The notes: generated by a model from the sequence alone, not told the origin. A stretch of DNA of 60,454 bases from an uncultured Erysipelotrichaceae bacterium (GCA_902801685.1 CADCIZ010000002.1:1-60454); one strand, 5' to 3'; positions 6,901 through 16,564 are shown, counted from the stretch's first letter. Made by a program: numbers and translations.

Positions 6901-7848
6901 ATGTATGATTATATTATCGTTGGAGGTGGCATATATGGGAGATTAATTGCTTACAAGTTAACCAAAGAAAAATATAAAATCATGCTAGTAGATAAAAAGG
7001 ATTTATCTAAGGGTTATAAACTTAATTATATGATTATTACAAATTATAGTTATAATTTTTTATGTAATATGATAGATACTGATATTGATTCTTTTATTGT
7101 TAAGAATATAAATAGTATTACTATTAATAATAAAGATTATAAAACTAATAGATATGTTTTAAATATAAAGAAGTTAAATGAATATTTGCTTAATAATATA
7201 AAAAACAGTAAAAATAAAATACTTAGTAAATCTGTAATTGATAAATATGGTTTTAAAAATAATGAGTTAGTTATTAATAATAAAAAATATAAGTATAAAT
7301 ATTTAATTGGAGCAGATGGAACTTTATCGGAAGTTAGAATGAATAAAACAAGAAAGATTCAAAGGTTTAATGTTGCTGCTTATATTAAATATAAAAAGAA
7401 TAACGATAATATAATGGTTAAGTATAATAGTTCTAATAAATTATATGAAGAAATTATATCTGTTAGAACTAATAATATAATAAGAATTGTTAATAATAAA
7501 CGTAAGAATAATATTTTTAAAGAGTTAAATAATATAAAAAATAATTATAATATTAGCTCTAAGTGTGTTGATACTTATTTAATACCTAGAGGAGATGTTT
7601 TTATTAACAGTGATAATATCTATTTTATCGGTGATGCGAGTGGTTTAATTAATCCACTAACTAATTTATCTATGGATTATAATTTAAAGATAATTAGTAA
7701 GTTTCCTAGTATTAATAATAAGAATATTAAAAAGATAAAAAAGGATATTAAAATTAAAATGGTAGTAAGTAAATTAATATATTTACCTATTATAAATAAA
7801 TTAGTTTTTAAACTAATTAAGAAACTATGTAAGGAGGACATATGTTAA
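6901..7848 (+). CDS. FAD-dependent oxidoreductase, geranylgeranyl-reductase-like
   Basis: 315 aa. N-terminal FAD-binding Rossmann motif [15 protein letters not shown], and a C-terminal second FAD contact [15 protein letters not shown], as in the FixC/geranylgeranyl reductase group. The protein is shorter than most members and rich in Asn/Lys. The ATG at 6901 was preferred over 6889 because GGTGAG at 6891-6896 is the ribosome binding site and the -10 ends at 6884. It overlaps mscL by 7 bp, so the two are co-translated. Substrate unknown; a lipid or isoprenoid is possible by family only. Confidence 0.7.
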   Translation: MYDYIIVGGGIYGRLIAYKLTKEKYKIMLVDKKDLSKGYKLNYMIITNYSYNFLCNMIDTDIDSFIVKNINSITINNKDYKTNRYVLNIKKLNEYLLNNIKNSKNKILSKSVIDKYGFKNNELVINNKKYKYKYLIGADGTLSEVRMNKTRKIQRFNVAAYIKYKKNNDNIMVKYNSSNKLYEEIISVRTNNIIRIVNNKRKNNIFKELNNIKNNYNISSKCVDTYLIPRGDVFINSDNIYFIGDASGLINPLTNLSMDYNLKIISKFPSINNKNIKKIKKDIKIKMVVSKLIYLPIINKLVFKLIKKLCKEDIC

Positions 7849-8243
7849 AAGAATTTAAAGAGTTTATCTCAAAAGGAAACGTTTTGGATCTTGCTGTTGG
7901 TGTTGTTATGGGAAGTGCTTTCTCTGGAATAGTTACTTCACTTGTTAATGATATTATCATGCCATTAGTTGGACTACTTATTGGAGGAATTGATTTTTCT
8001 GGAATGCATGCAACTGTAGGTGATGCTTCAATTACTTATGGTAATTTCATTCAAAATATTGTTAATTTCTTAATAATTGCACTTTCTATATTTATGTTTA
8101 TTAAATTTATAAATAGAATATCTAAGAAAGTTAAGAAAGAAGAAGAAAAAGAAGCTGAAGAAGAGAAAGTTGATCCACAAACAAAACTCCTTGAAGAAAT
8201 ACTTGTAGAACTTAAAAAAAGTAACAAAAAAAGCGCTAAATAA
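7842..8243 (+). CDS. mscL: Large-conductance mechanosensitive channel
   Basis: 133 aa. The N-terminal amphipathic helix and first membrane segment [22 protein letters not shown] are diagnostic of MscL. A second membrane segment is at ~68-88 and a Lys/Glu-rich C-terminal bundle ([23 protein letters not shown]) follows. It forms a pentamer in the cytoplasmic membrane that opens under hypo-osmotic stress. AGGAGG lies within the end of the upstream FAD gene, which it overlaps by 7 bp. Confidence 0.95.
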   Translation: MLKEFKEFISKGNVLDLAVGVVMGSAFSGIVTSLVNDIIMPLVGLLIGGIDFSGMHATVGDASITYGNFIQNIVNFLIIALSIFMFIKFINRISKKVKKEEEKEAEEEKVDPQTKLLEEILVELKKSNKKSAK

Positions 8244-8255
8244 TAAGCGTTTTTT
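8226..8255 (+). terminator. mscL terminator
   Basis: AAAAA-G-CGC ... GCG-TTTTTT stem with one bulge, followed by T-rich sequence. It also lies at the end of the convergent small gene at 8254. Confidence 0.6.
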
Positions 8256-8343
8256 ATCTGTTTGGAAATAATGATAAAACAAACATTCCAACCATTGCTA
8301 TTAAAAATATTATAATCATTACTTTTTGTATTACTTTGCTCAT
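8254..8343 (-). CDS. 29-aa single-span membrane peptide
   Basis: ATG at 8343 follows AGAGGTGAC with good spacing. The peptide has a short basic N-terminus (MSKVIQKV), one hydrophobic span (IIIFLIAMVGMFVLSLF) and ends PNR. Size and layout resemble the Prli42/DUF4044 type of stress-related membrane miniprotein in Firmicutes, but the match is by shape, not by a diagnostic motif. A TATAAT with a weak -35 lies upstream on the minus strand. It converges on mscL. Confidence 0.55.
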   Translation of the reverse strand: MSKVIQKVMIIIFLIAMVGMFVLSLFPNR

Positions 8344-8441
8344 AAGTCACCTCTACTTCACATCTAATACTAATTATAATATAAATACTTTAAAAATGGA
8401 ATATTTTTTAAACTTGGTAATAGTATTTACTGGGTGATAAT

Positions 8442-9059
8442 ATGGACAAACTAAAAAAATTAATAAAATATGATAAAAAGATTATGACATTATTAAATGT
8501 AATAGCTATAATAGGTATTATTACTGGTAGTATATTTATGGTAGTTCTTAGTAAGAGTGATAAAACAACTGTACTTAACTCTATTAAAGATTTTTTTGAT
8601 AAACTAATTAATGATAAGTTTGATTTTATATCAACGTTGAAAAATACTATGATAAGTAATTTATTATTTTCATTTATTATCTGGGTTATAGGTATATCAG
8701 TAATAGGTATAATTATTGTTATATTTATAATATTCTATAAGTCATTCACTCTTGGATTTACCATTTCATCAATTATTTATACATACTCAATAAAAGGTAG
8801 TTTAATTGCTTTGCTATATGTATTTCCACATATGATTATAAATATATTAATTATGCTTTATATTGGTTCCTATTCAATAAAACTATCGATTATTTTAATT
8901 AAATCTATCTTAAAAAAAGATAATCTTAATTTTAAACTATTTATTAATAATTATTTAAGAGTATATTTAATATCTATTACTTTTTTAATTACAACATCAC
9001 TATATGAATCATTTATCGCACCTATTATTTTAAGATATTTTTGTGAACTTTTAATTTAA
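8442..9059 (+). CDS. spoIIM: Stage II sporulation protein M
   Basis: 205 aa, five or so hydrophobic spans. ISNLLFSFIIWVIGISVIG and the central FYKSFTLGFTISSIIYTY with LLYVFPHMIINI fit SpoIIM, the membrane member of the SpoIID-M-P engulfment machine, which remodels septal peptidoglycan. The GGTGATA ribosome binding site precedes the ATG. It is a single gene with no spoIID or spoIIP neighbour. The related Stage II M-like integral membrane protein family is the alternative, but size and context favour SpoIIM. Confidence 0.8.
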   Translation: MDKLKKLIKYDKKIMTLLNVIAIIGIITGSIFMVVLSKSDKTTVLNSIKDFFDKLINDKFDFISTLKNTMISNLLFSFIIWVIGISVIGIIIVIFIIFYKSFTLGFTISSIIYTYSIKGSLIALLYVFPHMIINILIMLYIGSYSIKLSIILIKSILKKDNLNFKLFINNYLRVYLISITFLITTSLYESFIAPIILRYFCELLI

Positions 9060-9068
9060 AAGTGTCTG

Positions 9069-9077
9069 TGATATAAT
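9069..9077 (+). promoter_or_regulatory. Extended -10 promoter before the 9108 gene
   Basis: TGATATAAT; a poor -35 (TTTAAT) lies near 9049. Drives the 9108-mnmA-10670 run. Confidence 0.5.
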
Positions 9078-9107
9078 ATAACTAGTTTTTATGTGGGGGA
9101 TTTATAT

Positions 9108-9539
9108 ATGAAAAAGTATTATAAAACTAATGTTAGTATTTTTAATAAGCAAAGTAATTGTATTTACGAAGAAATAATTGAAGAAATAGATGAAATAATT
9201 ATTGAAGAAATAAGTAAGAATCGAAAATATAGAGAATTTGTAACTGGATATCCAATTAAAGCAGTTTATTTATATCCTGTTACTACAAAAGAGATTATGC
9301 ATGATGCAATACTTAATATTGGTAATCCCGAAGAATTTGTTAATGACGAAATTAATGAAAAAGGAGCTGCTATATTATTTTCTCTTTCGAGTTTAAATAA
9401 GGATAATATGGATAATCATTTACATGAAGTTAATAGTTATTCAGAATTATCTTCATATATAGAAGAATTTCCTAATTCAAAGTTTTATAATGCATATAAG
9501 ACTTTGGAGGATAATAATAAAATAAAAGTAAAGAAGTGA
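9108..9539 (+). CDS. Hypothetical protein, 143 aa
   Basis: No family recognised. ATG at 9108 is chosen because GGGGGA lies 8 nt upstream; an in-frame GTG at 9093 overlaps that site. The N-terminal third is Glu/Ile-rich ([16 protein letters not shown]), probably helical. No membrane segment. It ends 4 nt before mnmA, so it is probably in the same transcript, which may connect it to tRNA modification, though nothing in the sequence shows this. Confidence 0.6.
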   Translation: MKKYYKTNVSIFNKQSNCIYEEIIEEIDEIIIEEISKNRKYREFVTGYPIKAVYLYPVTTKEIMHDAILNIGNPEEFVNDEINEKGAAILFSLSSLNKDNMDNHLHEVNSYSELSSYIEEFPNSKFYNAYKTLEDNNKIKVKK

Positions 9540-9543
9540 TGTC

Positions 9544-10647
9544 ATGAAAAAAGTAGTTATAGGAATGAGTGGGGGAGTAGATAGTAGTGTTGCTGCGATT
9601 CTGCTTAAGAATCAAGGTTATGAAGTAATAGGATTATTTATGCGTAATTGGGATGCTGGAGTTAATAATGATATTCTAGGAAACCCTACATTAAATAATA
9701 ATATTTGTCCTCAGGAACAAGATTATAATGATGCCTTAGAGGTTTGTAAAAAACTTAATATTCCGCTTAAAAGAGTAGATTTTGTTAAAGAATATTGGGA
9801 TTATGTATTTACTTATTTTTTAGATGAATTAAAAAAAGGTAGAACACCTAATCCAGATATTATGTGTAATAAATATATTAAATTTGACATGTTCTTAAAT
9901 GAAGCAGAAAAGCTAGGAGCAGATTATGTAGCGACTGGGCATTATGCTAGAATAAAAGATAGTAAATTACTTAGAGGAATAGATGATAATAAAGATCAAA
10001 CATACTTTTTATCGCAAGTTCCTAAAGAAAAATTCAAAAAAGTACTATTTCCAGTTGGTGATTTAAAAAAGGAAGAGGTTAGAAAAATTGCCCAAGAGTA
10101 TGATTTAATTACTGCCAAAAAGAAAGATTCAACTGGTATTTGTTTTATTGGAGAACGTAATTTTAAACAATTTCTATCTAATTATTTACCAAATACTCCA
10201 GGTGATATTGTAAATATTGATACCAATGAAAAGGTAGGGGACCATATAGGTTTAATGTATTATACAATTGGACAGAGAAGGGGACTAAATTTAGGTGGAA
10301 ATGATTCTCGTGGTTTTGTAGTTGGAAAAGGTTTAGATAAAAATATATTATATGTATCATTTGGGGATGAGTCTGATTATTTAATAAGTACATCTTGTAT
10401 AGTTGATGAAATAAACTGGTTAAGTGATAAAAAAATAGATAAATGTACAGCGAAATTTAGATACCGTCAAAAAGACAATGATGTAAAACTTACTTGGCAT
10501 GATGACTATATTGAGGTTATATACGAACAAGGTGTTAAAGCAGTTACTCCTGGACAAGCCTGTGTATTTTATAATAATGAAGAATGTCTTGGTGGTGGAA
10601 TTATAAAAGAAGTTAGAAAAAATAATAAAAAGTTGTGGTATTTATAA
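9544..10647 (+). CDS. mnmA: tRNA-specific 2-thiouridylase
   Basis: 367 aa. The N-terminal PP-loop SGGVDSSV (9-16) binds ATP. The catalytic Cys pair is in [12 protein letters not shown] and [10 protein letters not shown]. The tail [16 protein letters not shown] is also diagnostic. It makes the 2-thio group at the wobble uridine of tRNA Lys, Glu and Gln, using sulfur relayed from a cysteine desulfurase. The only desulfurase in the window is sufS at 51553. The start overlaps a ribosome binding site at the end of the upstream gene (AAGAAGTGATG). Confidence 0.95.
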   Translation: MKKVVIGMSGGVDSSVAAILLKNQGYEVIGLFMRNWDAGVNNDILGNPTLNNNICPQEQDYNDALEVCKKLNIPLKRVDFVKEYWDYVFTYFLDELKKGRTPNPDIMCNKYIKFDMFLNEAEKLGADYVATGHYARIKDSKLLRGIDDNKDQTYFLSQVPKEKFKKVLFPVGDLKKEEVRKIAQEYDLITAKKKDSTGICFIGERNFKQFLSNYLPNTPGDIVNIDTNEKVGDHIGLMYYTIGQRRGLNLGGNDSRGFVVGKGLDKNILYVSFGDESDYLISTSCIVDEINWLSDKKIDKCTAKFRYRQKDNDVKLTWHDDYIEVIYEQGVKAVTPGQACVFYNNEECLGGGIIKEVRKNNKKLWYL

Positions 10648-10669
10648 TGAAAGGTTAGGGTAGTGTGGT

Positions 10670-11674
10670 ATGAATATTTTAGATTTATTAAAGAAGTATG
10701 AAAGTAATGATTCTGTACAATATTTAGTAAAAATATTAGGTAGTGAAGAATACTTAAATGATATATTCACAAGTACAATGGGCATTAAGCATCTAATTGA
10801 TAACAGACAAATGGAATATAGATTCTATGAAATATTCCATAATGTTTATAAAAGTATTGAAAATGATAATACTATTGATGATACTATAATAAATTGCCTT
10901 ATTATATTAGATTCTTTTTATAAAGGCATGAGAAAATCAATTGTTTTGGCGCAACAAGAAAAAAAACAGGCAATAAAACTATCTTTAGATGATGTTAGAA
11001 TTAAACTAGATGAAAGAATAAAAAAAATGCATTCTATTGATACATTACCTAAAGATTACAAATATTATGATTATGCTTGTAGTATTAACGATGATATAAA
11101 AGAATATTCATTAGATTTGCAATATAATTTGGAATCTGGATTAAATTATAAAGAAGGATTAAACTCTGTAACAGTAATAACTCCATCTCAAACTATATCA
11201 ATATTTAATGATGATTCAATTAATGGTTTAAAAGGCTCAGGACATCATGAAGCTAGTTTTGATAAAATCATAGAAACCGTATACGGAAGAAAATTTATGA
11301 ATAGTATGAGTGGACAAGATATAAGAATTAGACATATTGCGCAATTTAATAAAAAAAATCATAAATTAGAGTTTAAAATGATTATTGAAATGCCATATGT
11401 AATTAATTCTACACAATTTGAATCATTAAGTAATCTTAATATTGAAATTAAGAAAATTGAAAATAAACTCAGTATAAATTTTATAGTTGGTACTGTGATG
11501 ACAGATTTTGAAAATAGGGATTTTATTAAGTTTATTGAAGATAAAATAAATCTTGATGAAGTATTAGATACGGTTGCTGTAGATGATATAAAGAAAGATA
11601 AATATCAAGAAATATGTTTTATTGGTTATTCAAATTTAGAAAATCATTATAATAATATTGAATACACTAGATAG
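10670..11674 (+). CDS. Hypothetical protein, 334 aa
   Basis: No family recognised. The first half is helical, with a Lys/Asp-rich stretch (QQEKKQAIKLSLDDVRIKLDERIKK). The second half alternates polar and hydrophobic residues, as in a beta-rich fold (LEFKMIIEMPYVIN). It sits 22 nt after mnmA behind a poor ribosome binding site (GGTTAGGG) and ends at a strong terminator, so it is probably the last gene of the 9108 transcript. Confidence 0.6.
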   Translation: MNILDLLKKYESNDSVQYLVKILGSEEYLNDIFTSTMGIKHLIDNRQMEYRFYEIFHNVYKSIENDNTIDDTIINCLIILDSFYKGMRKSIVLAQQEKKQAIKLSLDDVRIKLDERIKKMHSIDTLPKDYKYYDYACSINDDIKEYSLDLQYNLESGLNYKEGLNSVTVITPSQTISIFNDDSINGLKGSGHHEASFDKIIETVYGRKFMNSMSGQDIRIRHIAQFNKKNHKLEFKMIIEMPYVINSTQFESLSNLNIEIKKIENKLSINFIVGTVMTDFENRDFIKFIEDKINLDEVLDTVAVDDIKKDKYQEICFIGYSNLENHYNNIEYTR

Positions 11675-11703
11675 ATCTTAGTAAGTAATTACTAAGATTT
11701 TTC
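11675..11703 (+). terminator. Terminator of the mnmA transcript
   Basis: ATCTTAGTA, loop AGTAAT, TACTAAGAT, T-run. Confidence 0.85.
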
Positions 11704-11714
11704 TTTACAAACTA

Positions 11715-11742
11715 TTGACAAAATAGGCATATATGATAAAAT
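11715..11742 (+). promoter_or_regulatory. Promoter of the 11783 regulator
   Basis: TTGACA (11715-11720), 16-bp spacer, TAAAAT (11737-11742). Confidence 0.7.
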
Positions 11743-11782
11743 TATATATGTAGAAAGTAACAATACAAGGGAGGTTATATAT

Positions 11783-12550
11783 ATGGATGAATTAAACAAT
11801 TTGTTACACGAATTAGGTATTTCAAAAGTAAAATTAGCTAAGTTTTTAGGTGTTTCAAGGCAAATGATTTATAACTATTTAGAATTAGACAGTGTAAATA
11901 AATGGCCAAAAGATAAAAAAGTATTATTATTTAATCTATTAGGAATTAAATCATATGACGAAATGAAAAATATTAAAGTTACTACTGACTACATATTGGA
12001 TGTTGAACAAAGATTAGATAGTATAGGAAATAGAAAAAACTATATTGAAGATCCTCTAAGTGGTTTAGATAGTAAAAAGAAAGAATTATTATCTAAAACT
12101 ATTGATGTCTTAAGAGAGTATATTGAAGAAGATGATGATAATGGATATAAAATAGGGGAGTACTTATTTCATTTTATACAATCACTTAGTAATAATGATG
12201 AATTAAAATATTTACTTGGATATATTGCAAAAGAAACTGGTTATGTTAAACCTAATGAATTTATTTTTAATGAAGATAAACAATATATATTTGAAAGCAT
12301 ACTATTTTCTGCAATGGCATTATATCATAGTGGTAAATCTTCTAAAAGTCGTTTAATTGAGGCTCATAGACGTTTTGAAACGCAAATTAATAATAAAATT
12401 GAAGAAAAAATGAGTCGTACTATGGAACTTAATAATATAAAACAACAAGCTTTAAAAGAACTTGGTTTTACAGAGATTAATGATGATAATATATCTGATG
12501 TTTTTGCAAAAATAGCAGAAATTCAATCTAGAAAAACTGCATTTAAGTAA
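11783..12550 (+). CDS. XRE-like HTH protein with long C-terminal domain
   Basis: 255 aa. Residues 8-55 form a lambda-repressor-like helix-turn-helix (LGISKVKLAKFLGVSRQMIYNYLEL). The rest is helical and acidic with no known ligand-binding motif; HSGKSSKSRLIEAHRRFETQI is a notable conserved-looking stretch. The GGGAGG ribosome binding site and a near-consensus promoter support the start. It is monocistronic with its own strong terminator, as expected for a free-standing regulator. Target genes are unknown. Confidence 0.7.
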   Translation: MDELNNLLHELGISKVKLAKFLGVSRQMIYNYLELDSVNKWPKDKKVLLFNLLGIKSYDEMKNIKVTTDYILDVEQRLDSIGNRKNYIEDPLSGLDSKKKELLSKTIDVLREYIEEDDDNGYKIGEYLFHFIQSLSNNDELKYLLGYIAKETGYVKPNEFIFNEDKQYIFESILFSAMALYHSGKSSKSRLIEAHRRFETQINNKIEEKMSRTMELNNIKQQALKELGFTEINDDNISDVFAKIAEIQSRKTAFK

Positions 12551-12560
12551 AAAATGCTAC

Positions 12561-12604
12561 ACTTCCCCTACTTTAAATTTTTAATGAAATAGGGGAGTTT
12601 TATA
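12561..12604 (+). terminator. Terminator of the 11783 gene
   Basis: ACTTCCCCTA ... TAGGGGAGTTTTAT; the 8-10-bp stem with four G-C pairs is strong for this genome. Confidence 0.85.
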
Positions 12605-12880
12605 TATTATCTCTATTGTGAATAATTAGATTGATTTTAAACTTCTGATGAGTAGTTGTTCACTAAATGTATTTTAAAGTTAGATCTTTTTTTCTTATAT
12701 TTAATAAAATGATCAATAATTAATAATAAATAAAAAAATATTTTTCGTAATATCTTTTAAATATAAAACTTAAAATTCATTAATATTATTAATTAATATA
12801 GATAATTAGTTAATAAAAATCAATTGTTTGAATAATAGATTAATATTAATATTCATTGTTTTAAACAAGAATGCAATTAT
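12605..12880. other. Gene-free, extremely AT-rich interval
   Basis: About 275 bp with no start-plus-ribosome-binding-site pair and no hairpin beyond what A/T-rich sequence gives by chance. A TATAAT at 12883-12888 at its right edge is the likely -10 for the acyltransferase gene. Confidence 0.6.
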
Positions 12881-12937
12881 CCTATAATGTATATTATGTT
12901 AACTTCTATAAAAGAGATAAAAAGGAGTATGTGTGAT

Positions 12938-13942
12938 GTGAAAAAAAGAATACTATATATAGATATAATAAAAGTATTTGCCCTACTATTTGTTATATTC
13001 AACCACTCTGATGATATACTTATATCTAGCAAGATGTATATTAGAATAATTCATAATAGCCTATTTTATTTATCTAAATCTGCTGTTCCATTATTTTTAA
13101 TGGTATCAGGCTCATTACTTATGGAGAAAAAAGATTCAATACCTAAGCTTATTAAAAGAATAATTAGAGTATTAATCCCACTAATTATAATTACAATTAT
13201 CTGGACTATGACTCATTCAAATGCTATTAATATACTAGGTATGATTGATCCTTTTAATGTTAATTATTTTCCTTATTGGTTATGGTATCTGCAAGCATTA
13301 TTATTACTATATATATTAATGCCATTAATTAGAATTATTACTTTAAAAAATAAAGATAAAAGTAGTTTTAAATATATAATTATTATACTTACATTATTAT
13401 CAAGTATAACATTTACAGTAGTTAACATAATATTTAAGAAAAATCAATTAGTTATCACTAACCTACTTCCTATGCCAATTCTTTATTTTATATATGGATA
13501 TATATTATCTAAAACAAATAACAAAAAAATAGTTAAAAATATAAGTTTTATTACGCTAATAATTGCAATTTCTATTCCAGCATATATCGCAACAAATTTA
13601 ATGCTAAAAAAACAATCTTATTTCTTTTTAGATGATTATCGTAATATATATACATTTATAATATCCACTTCCCTATTCATTATAATTAAGTATTATTTTG
13701 AAAAATATAGAAAAGAAAATATTTTTACTAAAGTAATAATTCATCTAAGCAATAATTCTTATGGTATATACTTATTACATGTATTTGTAATAGAATTAAT
13801 ATTAAAAACAGAGTTTATTAAACAGCTTATTGAATTTAATAAATTAGAAGGAATATTTGTACTAATTATCTTAGTAATTATTATACTCGATATAATAACA
13901 TCTATACTAAGGAAAATTCCAGGTATAAAAAAAATATTATAG
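12938..13942 (+). CDS. Acyltransferase family 3 membrane protein
   Basis: About 334 aa with around ten membrane spans. The N-terminus RILYIDIIKVFALLFVIFNH holds the conserved Asp and the His taken as catalytic in acyltransferase-3 proteins (OatA, WecH and others), and RRVLIPL-like RVLIPLIIITI follows. These enzymes move acetyl or succinyl groups onto sugars, lipids or cell-wall polymers outside the membrane. An ATG at 12887 is rejected because it overlaps the -10. GTG at 12938 follows AAAGGAG; ATG at 12929 is too close to that site but cannot be fully excluded. The substrate is unknown. Confidence 0.8.
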   Translation: MKKRILYIDIIKVFALLFVIFNHSDDILISSKMYIRIIHNSLFYLSKSAVPLFLMVSGSLLMEKKDSIPKLIKRIIRVLIPLIIITIIWTMTHSNAINILGMIDPFNVNYFPYWLWYLQALLLLYILMPLIRIITLKNKDKSSFKYIIIILTLLSSITFTVVNIIFKKNQLVITNLLPMPILYFIYGYILSKTNNKKIVKNISFITLIIAISIPAYIATNLMLKKQSYFFLDDYRNIYTFIISTSLFIIIKYYFEKYRKENIFTKVIIHLSNNSYGIYLLHVFVIELILKTEFIKQLIEFNKLEGIFVLIILVIIILDIITSILRKIPGIKKIL

Positions 13943-13966
13943 TTAATAATATTACTGGGTGATATA

Positions 13967-14089
13967 ATGAAAAAGAATAAAAAATCTAACAAGATGGATA
14001 AGAAAATGAATTACAATTCAGATAGTAAGATTACTAAAAGTTCTAACGATATGAAATGTGATTCACATGATTCTGATAATTGTAGATAA
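13967..14089 (+). CDS. 40-aa Lys/Asn/Ser/Asp-rich peptide
   Basis: ATG preceded by GGGTGATATA, 24 nt after the acyltransferase and followed by a strong terminator, so transcription is likely. The N-terminus is very basic (MKKNKKSNKMDKKM) and the C-terminus is acidic with two Cys and one His (KCDSHDSDNCR), which could bind a metal. No family recognised. The layout would fit a small spore or nucleoid-associated peptide, but that is only a guess. Confidence 0.45.
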   Translation: MKKNKKSNKMDKKMNYNSDSKITKSSNDMKCDSHDSDNCR

Positions 14090-14097
14090 CCCAAAAG

Positions 14098-14125
14098 AAA
14101 AGAAACACACTTACGTTTCTTTTTT
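14098..14125. terminator. Bidirectional terminator
   Basis: AAAAGAAAC ... GTTTCTTTT with T-runs on both strands; it serves the 13967 peptide (plus) and the TSCPD gene (minus). Confidence 0.8.
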
Positions 14126-14362
14126 ATATTTCTCTAATGCTTTAGTTATTTGATCTGGGCAAGAGGTATCTCTAAATCCACATTTAATACCTTTTAGCTT
14201 ATCGATTACATAATCAATATCTTTTCCTATACATAAGGCTCTAACACCAAGTGAATTACCTGGACATCCTCCAATAACTGTCATATCTTTAATTACATTA
14301 TTTTCAATTTCAAAATCCATTCTAGATGCACAAACACCTGATGGTTTATAACTATACCTCAT
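14111..14362 (-). CDS. TSCPD domain protein
   Basis: 83 aa, matching the small stand-alone TSCPD family (TIGR03905 type). The name-giving motif is FRDTSCPDQITKAL near the C-terminus, with GGCPGNSLGVRAL in the middle and four Cys that could bind a metal. The same domain ends the B12-dependent ribonucleotide reductase, but no reductase is nearby and the role of the stand-alone form is unknown. It starts 11 nt after xerD ends and is probably co-transcribed with it. Confidence 0.85.
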   Translation of the reverse strand: MRYSYKPSGVCASRMDFEIENNVIKDMTVIGGCPGNSLGVRALCIGKDIDYVIDKLKGIKCGFRDTSCPDQITKALEKYKKET

Positions 14363-14373
14363 AAATTCTCCTT

Positions 14374-15249
14374 CTAATCACCATGTGGGTGAAAACTCTC
14401 AAATTCTTGTTTTAATTTTTCTGTTGATACATGTGTATATATTTGTGTGGTTGATATATCACTATGACCTAGTAACTCCTGAATTGTTCTTAAATCCGCA
14501 CCATTATTAATCATATGAGTTGCAAAAGAATGCCTTAATGTATGTGGGGATATATCTTTTTTTATATTATTATCTTGTGCTAGTTTCTTTATTATTTTAA
14601 AGAATCCTTGTCTAGTCATTTTTTTGCCATGATTATTTAAAAACAAGTAATCATTTATCTCTTTTTTTAAAAATGTATATCTAATAGATAGATAACTATT
14701 TAATGCATTAGTTGCATATTCTCCAATAGGAATAATCCGCTCTTTATTCCCCTTCCCCATTGTTCTAACTATATTTTCTAAAGTATCTATATCGTATGTT
14801 TTAAGATTAATTAATTCAGATACTCTAAGTCCTGCTGCATATATTAATTCTAACATAGCTTTATTACGAACACTATAATTATCTGTTATTTTTATATCTA
14901 ATATCTTATTTATTTCATCAATAGTAAGTATATCTGGTAACTTTTTTGATAATTTAATACTAGTTATATTTTCCATAGGATTAGTTTTAACATGTTTATT
15001 TATAATTAGAAACTTATAAAAAGATCTTAGTGATGAGGTATTTCTTGCAATGCTACGTTCATTATGCTTGTTATCTTTTAAATACTTTAAATAATTTTTA
15101 ATATCACTATCATCTATATTATTAATAGTTTTATTTACAAATTTATTAAACATTTCTAAATCATTTCTATAAGCATCAATTGTATTTTTACTATAATTCT
15201 TATCGATTAGTAAATATGTACAAAACTCATTAATTAAATCATCTAACAT
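14374..15249 (-). CDS. xerD: Tyrosine recombinase XerD-like
   Basis: 291 aa. N-terminal SAM-like DNA-binding domain (FCTYLLIDKNYSKNTIDAYRNDL), then a catalytic domain with Arg in AGLRVSELINL, HTLRHSFATH (H-x-x-R), GHSDISTTQIYTH with the nucleophile Tyr. Size and uninterrupted domains fit the housekeeping Xer recombinase that resolves chromosome dimers at dif with FtsK. No integrase-type extra N-terminal domain and no prophage context. XerC or XerS cannot be fully excluded. Confidence 0.85.
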   Translation of the reverse strand: MLDDLINEFCTYLLIDKNYSKNTIDAYRNDLEMFNKFVNKTINNIDDSDIKNYLKYLKDNKHNERSIARNTSSLRSFYKFLIINKHVKTNPMENITSIKLSKKLPDILTIDEINKILDIKITDNYSVRNKAMLELIYAAGLRVSELINLKTYDIDTLENIVRTMGKGNKERIIPIGEYATNALNSYLSIRYTFLKKEINDYLFLNNHGKKMTRQGFFKIIKKLAQDNNIKKDISPHTLRHSFATHMINNGADLRTIQELLGHSDISTTQIYTHVSTEKLKQEFESFHPHGD

Positions 15250-15337
15250 AACACCACCACTATAAATATTTTAACATGAAATAATTACATTATCTAGTAA
15301 TATATGATAAAATATTAGTAGTTTTAAGGAGGTGCGT

Positions 15338-16549
15338 ATGGAACCACTAGCTATTAAAATGCGTCCTAAATCTATTAATGACGTAATAGGACAAAAACAT
15401 TTAATTGGAGATAATAAAGTAATAACTAATATGGTTAATAATAACTATTTAACATCAATGATACTATATGGTAAACCTGGTATAGGTAAGACTAGTATCG
15501 CAAATGCGATAGTTAATACTTTAGATAAAAAGTATCGTATGCTTAATGCAGTTATTAATAATAAAAAAGACTTTGATGTAGTTGTAGAAGAAGCAAAGAT
15601 GTATGGTGAGCTTGTAGTTATTATGGATGAAATACATAGACTAAATAAAGATAAACAAGACTTACTTCTTCCCTATTTAGAAAGTGGTTTAATTATTCTT
15701 ATTGGTATGACTACTGCTAATCCTTATCATAGTATTAACCCAGCTATTAGGTCTAGATGTCAAATATTTGAGCTTAATCCTCTTAAACAAGATGATATAT
15801 TAGATGGAATAAATAAAGTAATTGAGAAAAATATCCTTGAAAATATTAGCATTGATGAAGAATCTTTAAAATATATTAGTACTGTTGCATCAGGAGATTT
15901 AAGATATGCTTATAACTTACTTGAATTAGCTTATTACTCTAGTAATGATAAAATTATTAGTATAGATAAATTAAAAGAACTAGTTAATAAGCCAAATTTC
16001 TTTCATGATAAAGATTCAGATGGATATTATGACTGTATAAGTGCATTTCAAAAAAGTATTAGAGGCTCTGACGTTGATGCTGCTATTCACTATCTTGCTA
16101 GATTAATAGAAGCAGGAGATTTAGATATCATATATAGAAGAATGAATGTTATTGTATATGAAGATATAGGACTTGCTAATCCTAATATGGCTTTAAAAGT
16201 AGATGCTGCAATTCGTTCATGTGAGAGATTAGGCCTTCCAGAAGCACGAATAATCCTTTCTAACGTGGTAATTGAACTAACCTTATCTCCTAAGTCTAAT
16301 AGTGCTTATTTAGCTATTGCGGAGGCTTTAAACGATATAAATAAGGGTAATGTTGATGATGTTCCAAAGCATTTACAAGCAAACAGTCCAAAATACTTAT
16401 ATGCTCATGATTATGAAAATCATGTAGTTAAACAACAATACCTGCCTAACAATTTAAAACATAAAAGATATTATAAGCCACAGAATAATAAGAATGAAGA
16501 AATACTTAAAAATATTAATGATAAACTAAAAAAGATAATTCATGGATGA
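15338..16549 (+). CDS. rarA: RarA/MgsA replication-associated AAA+ ATPase
   Basis: 403 aa. Walker A GKPGIGKTS (~45-53), Walker B VVIMDEIHRL, sensor-like TTANPYHSINPAIRSRC, then the tetramerisation domain with YEDIGLANPNMALKVDAA and the terminal PKHLQANSPKYLYAHDYENH. RarA works at stalled forks with SSB. ATG at 15338 is used because AAGGAGG (15326-15332) gives correct spacing and overlaps the upstream GTG. Divergent from xerD. Confidence 0.93.
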   Translation: MEPLAIKMRPKSINDVIGQKHLIGDNKVITNMVNNNYLTSMILYGKPGIGKTSIANAIVNTLDKKYRMLNAVINNKKDFDVVVEEAKMYGELVVIMDEIHRLNKDKQDLLLPYLESGLIILIGMTTANPYHSINPAIRSRCQIFELNPLKQDDILDGINKVIEKNILENISIDEESLKYISTVASGDLRYAYNLLELAYYSSNDKIISIDKLKELVNKPNFFHDKDSDGYYDCISAFQKSIRGSDVDAAIHYLARLIEAGDLDIIYRRMNVIVYEDIGLANPNMALKVDAAIRSCERLGLPEARIILSNVVIELTLSPKSNSAYLAIAEALNDINKGNVDDVPKHLQANSPKYLYAHDYENHVVKQQYLPNNLKHKRYYKPQNNKNEEILKNINDKLKKIIHG

Positions 16550-16559
16550 TTATCTTTTA
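16531..16559 (+). terminator. rarA terminator
   Basis: AAAGATAAT ... ATTATCTTT, overlapping the last rarA codons. Confidence 0.7.
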
Positions 16560-16564
16560 ATATT

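Noticed and set aside
8051-8350. Longer minus-strand frames opposite mscL
   Set aside because: Only the 29-aa frame starting at 8343 has a ribosome binding site; the others are shadows of mscL.
12605-12880. Possible replication origin or attachment site
   Set aside because: The region is only AT-rich; no DnaA-box cluster, no direct repeats and no integrase partner were seen.
14374-15249. Phage integrase marking a prophage
   Set aside because: Size and motifs fit housekeeping XerD and no phage genes are adjacent.
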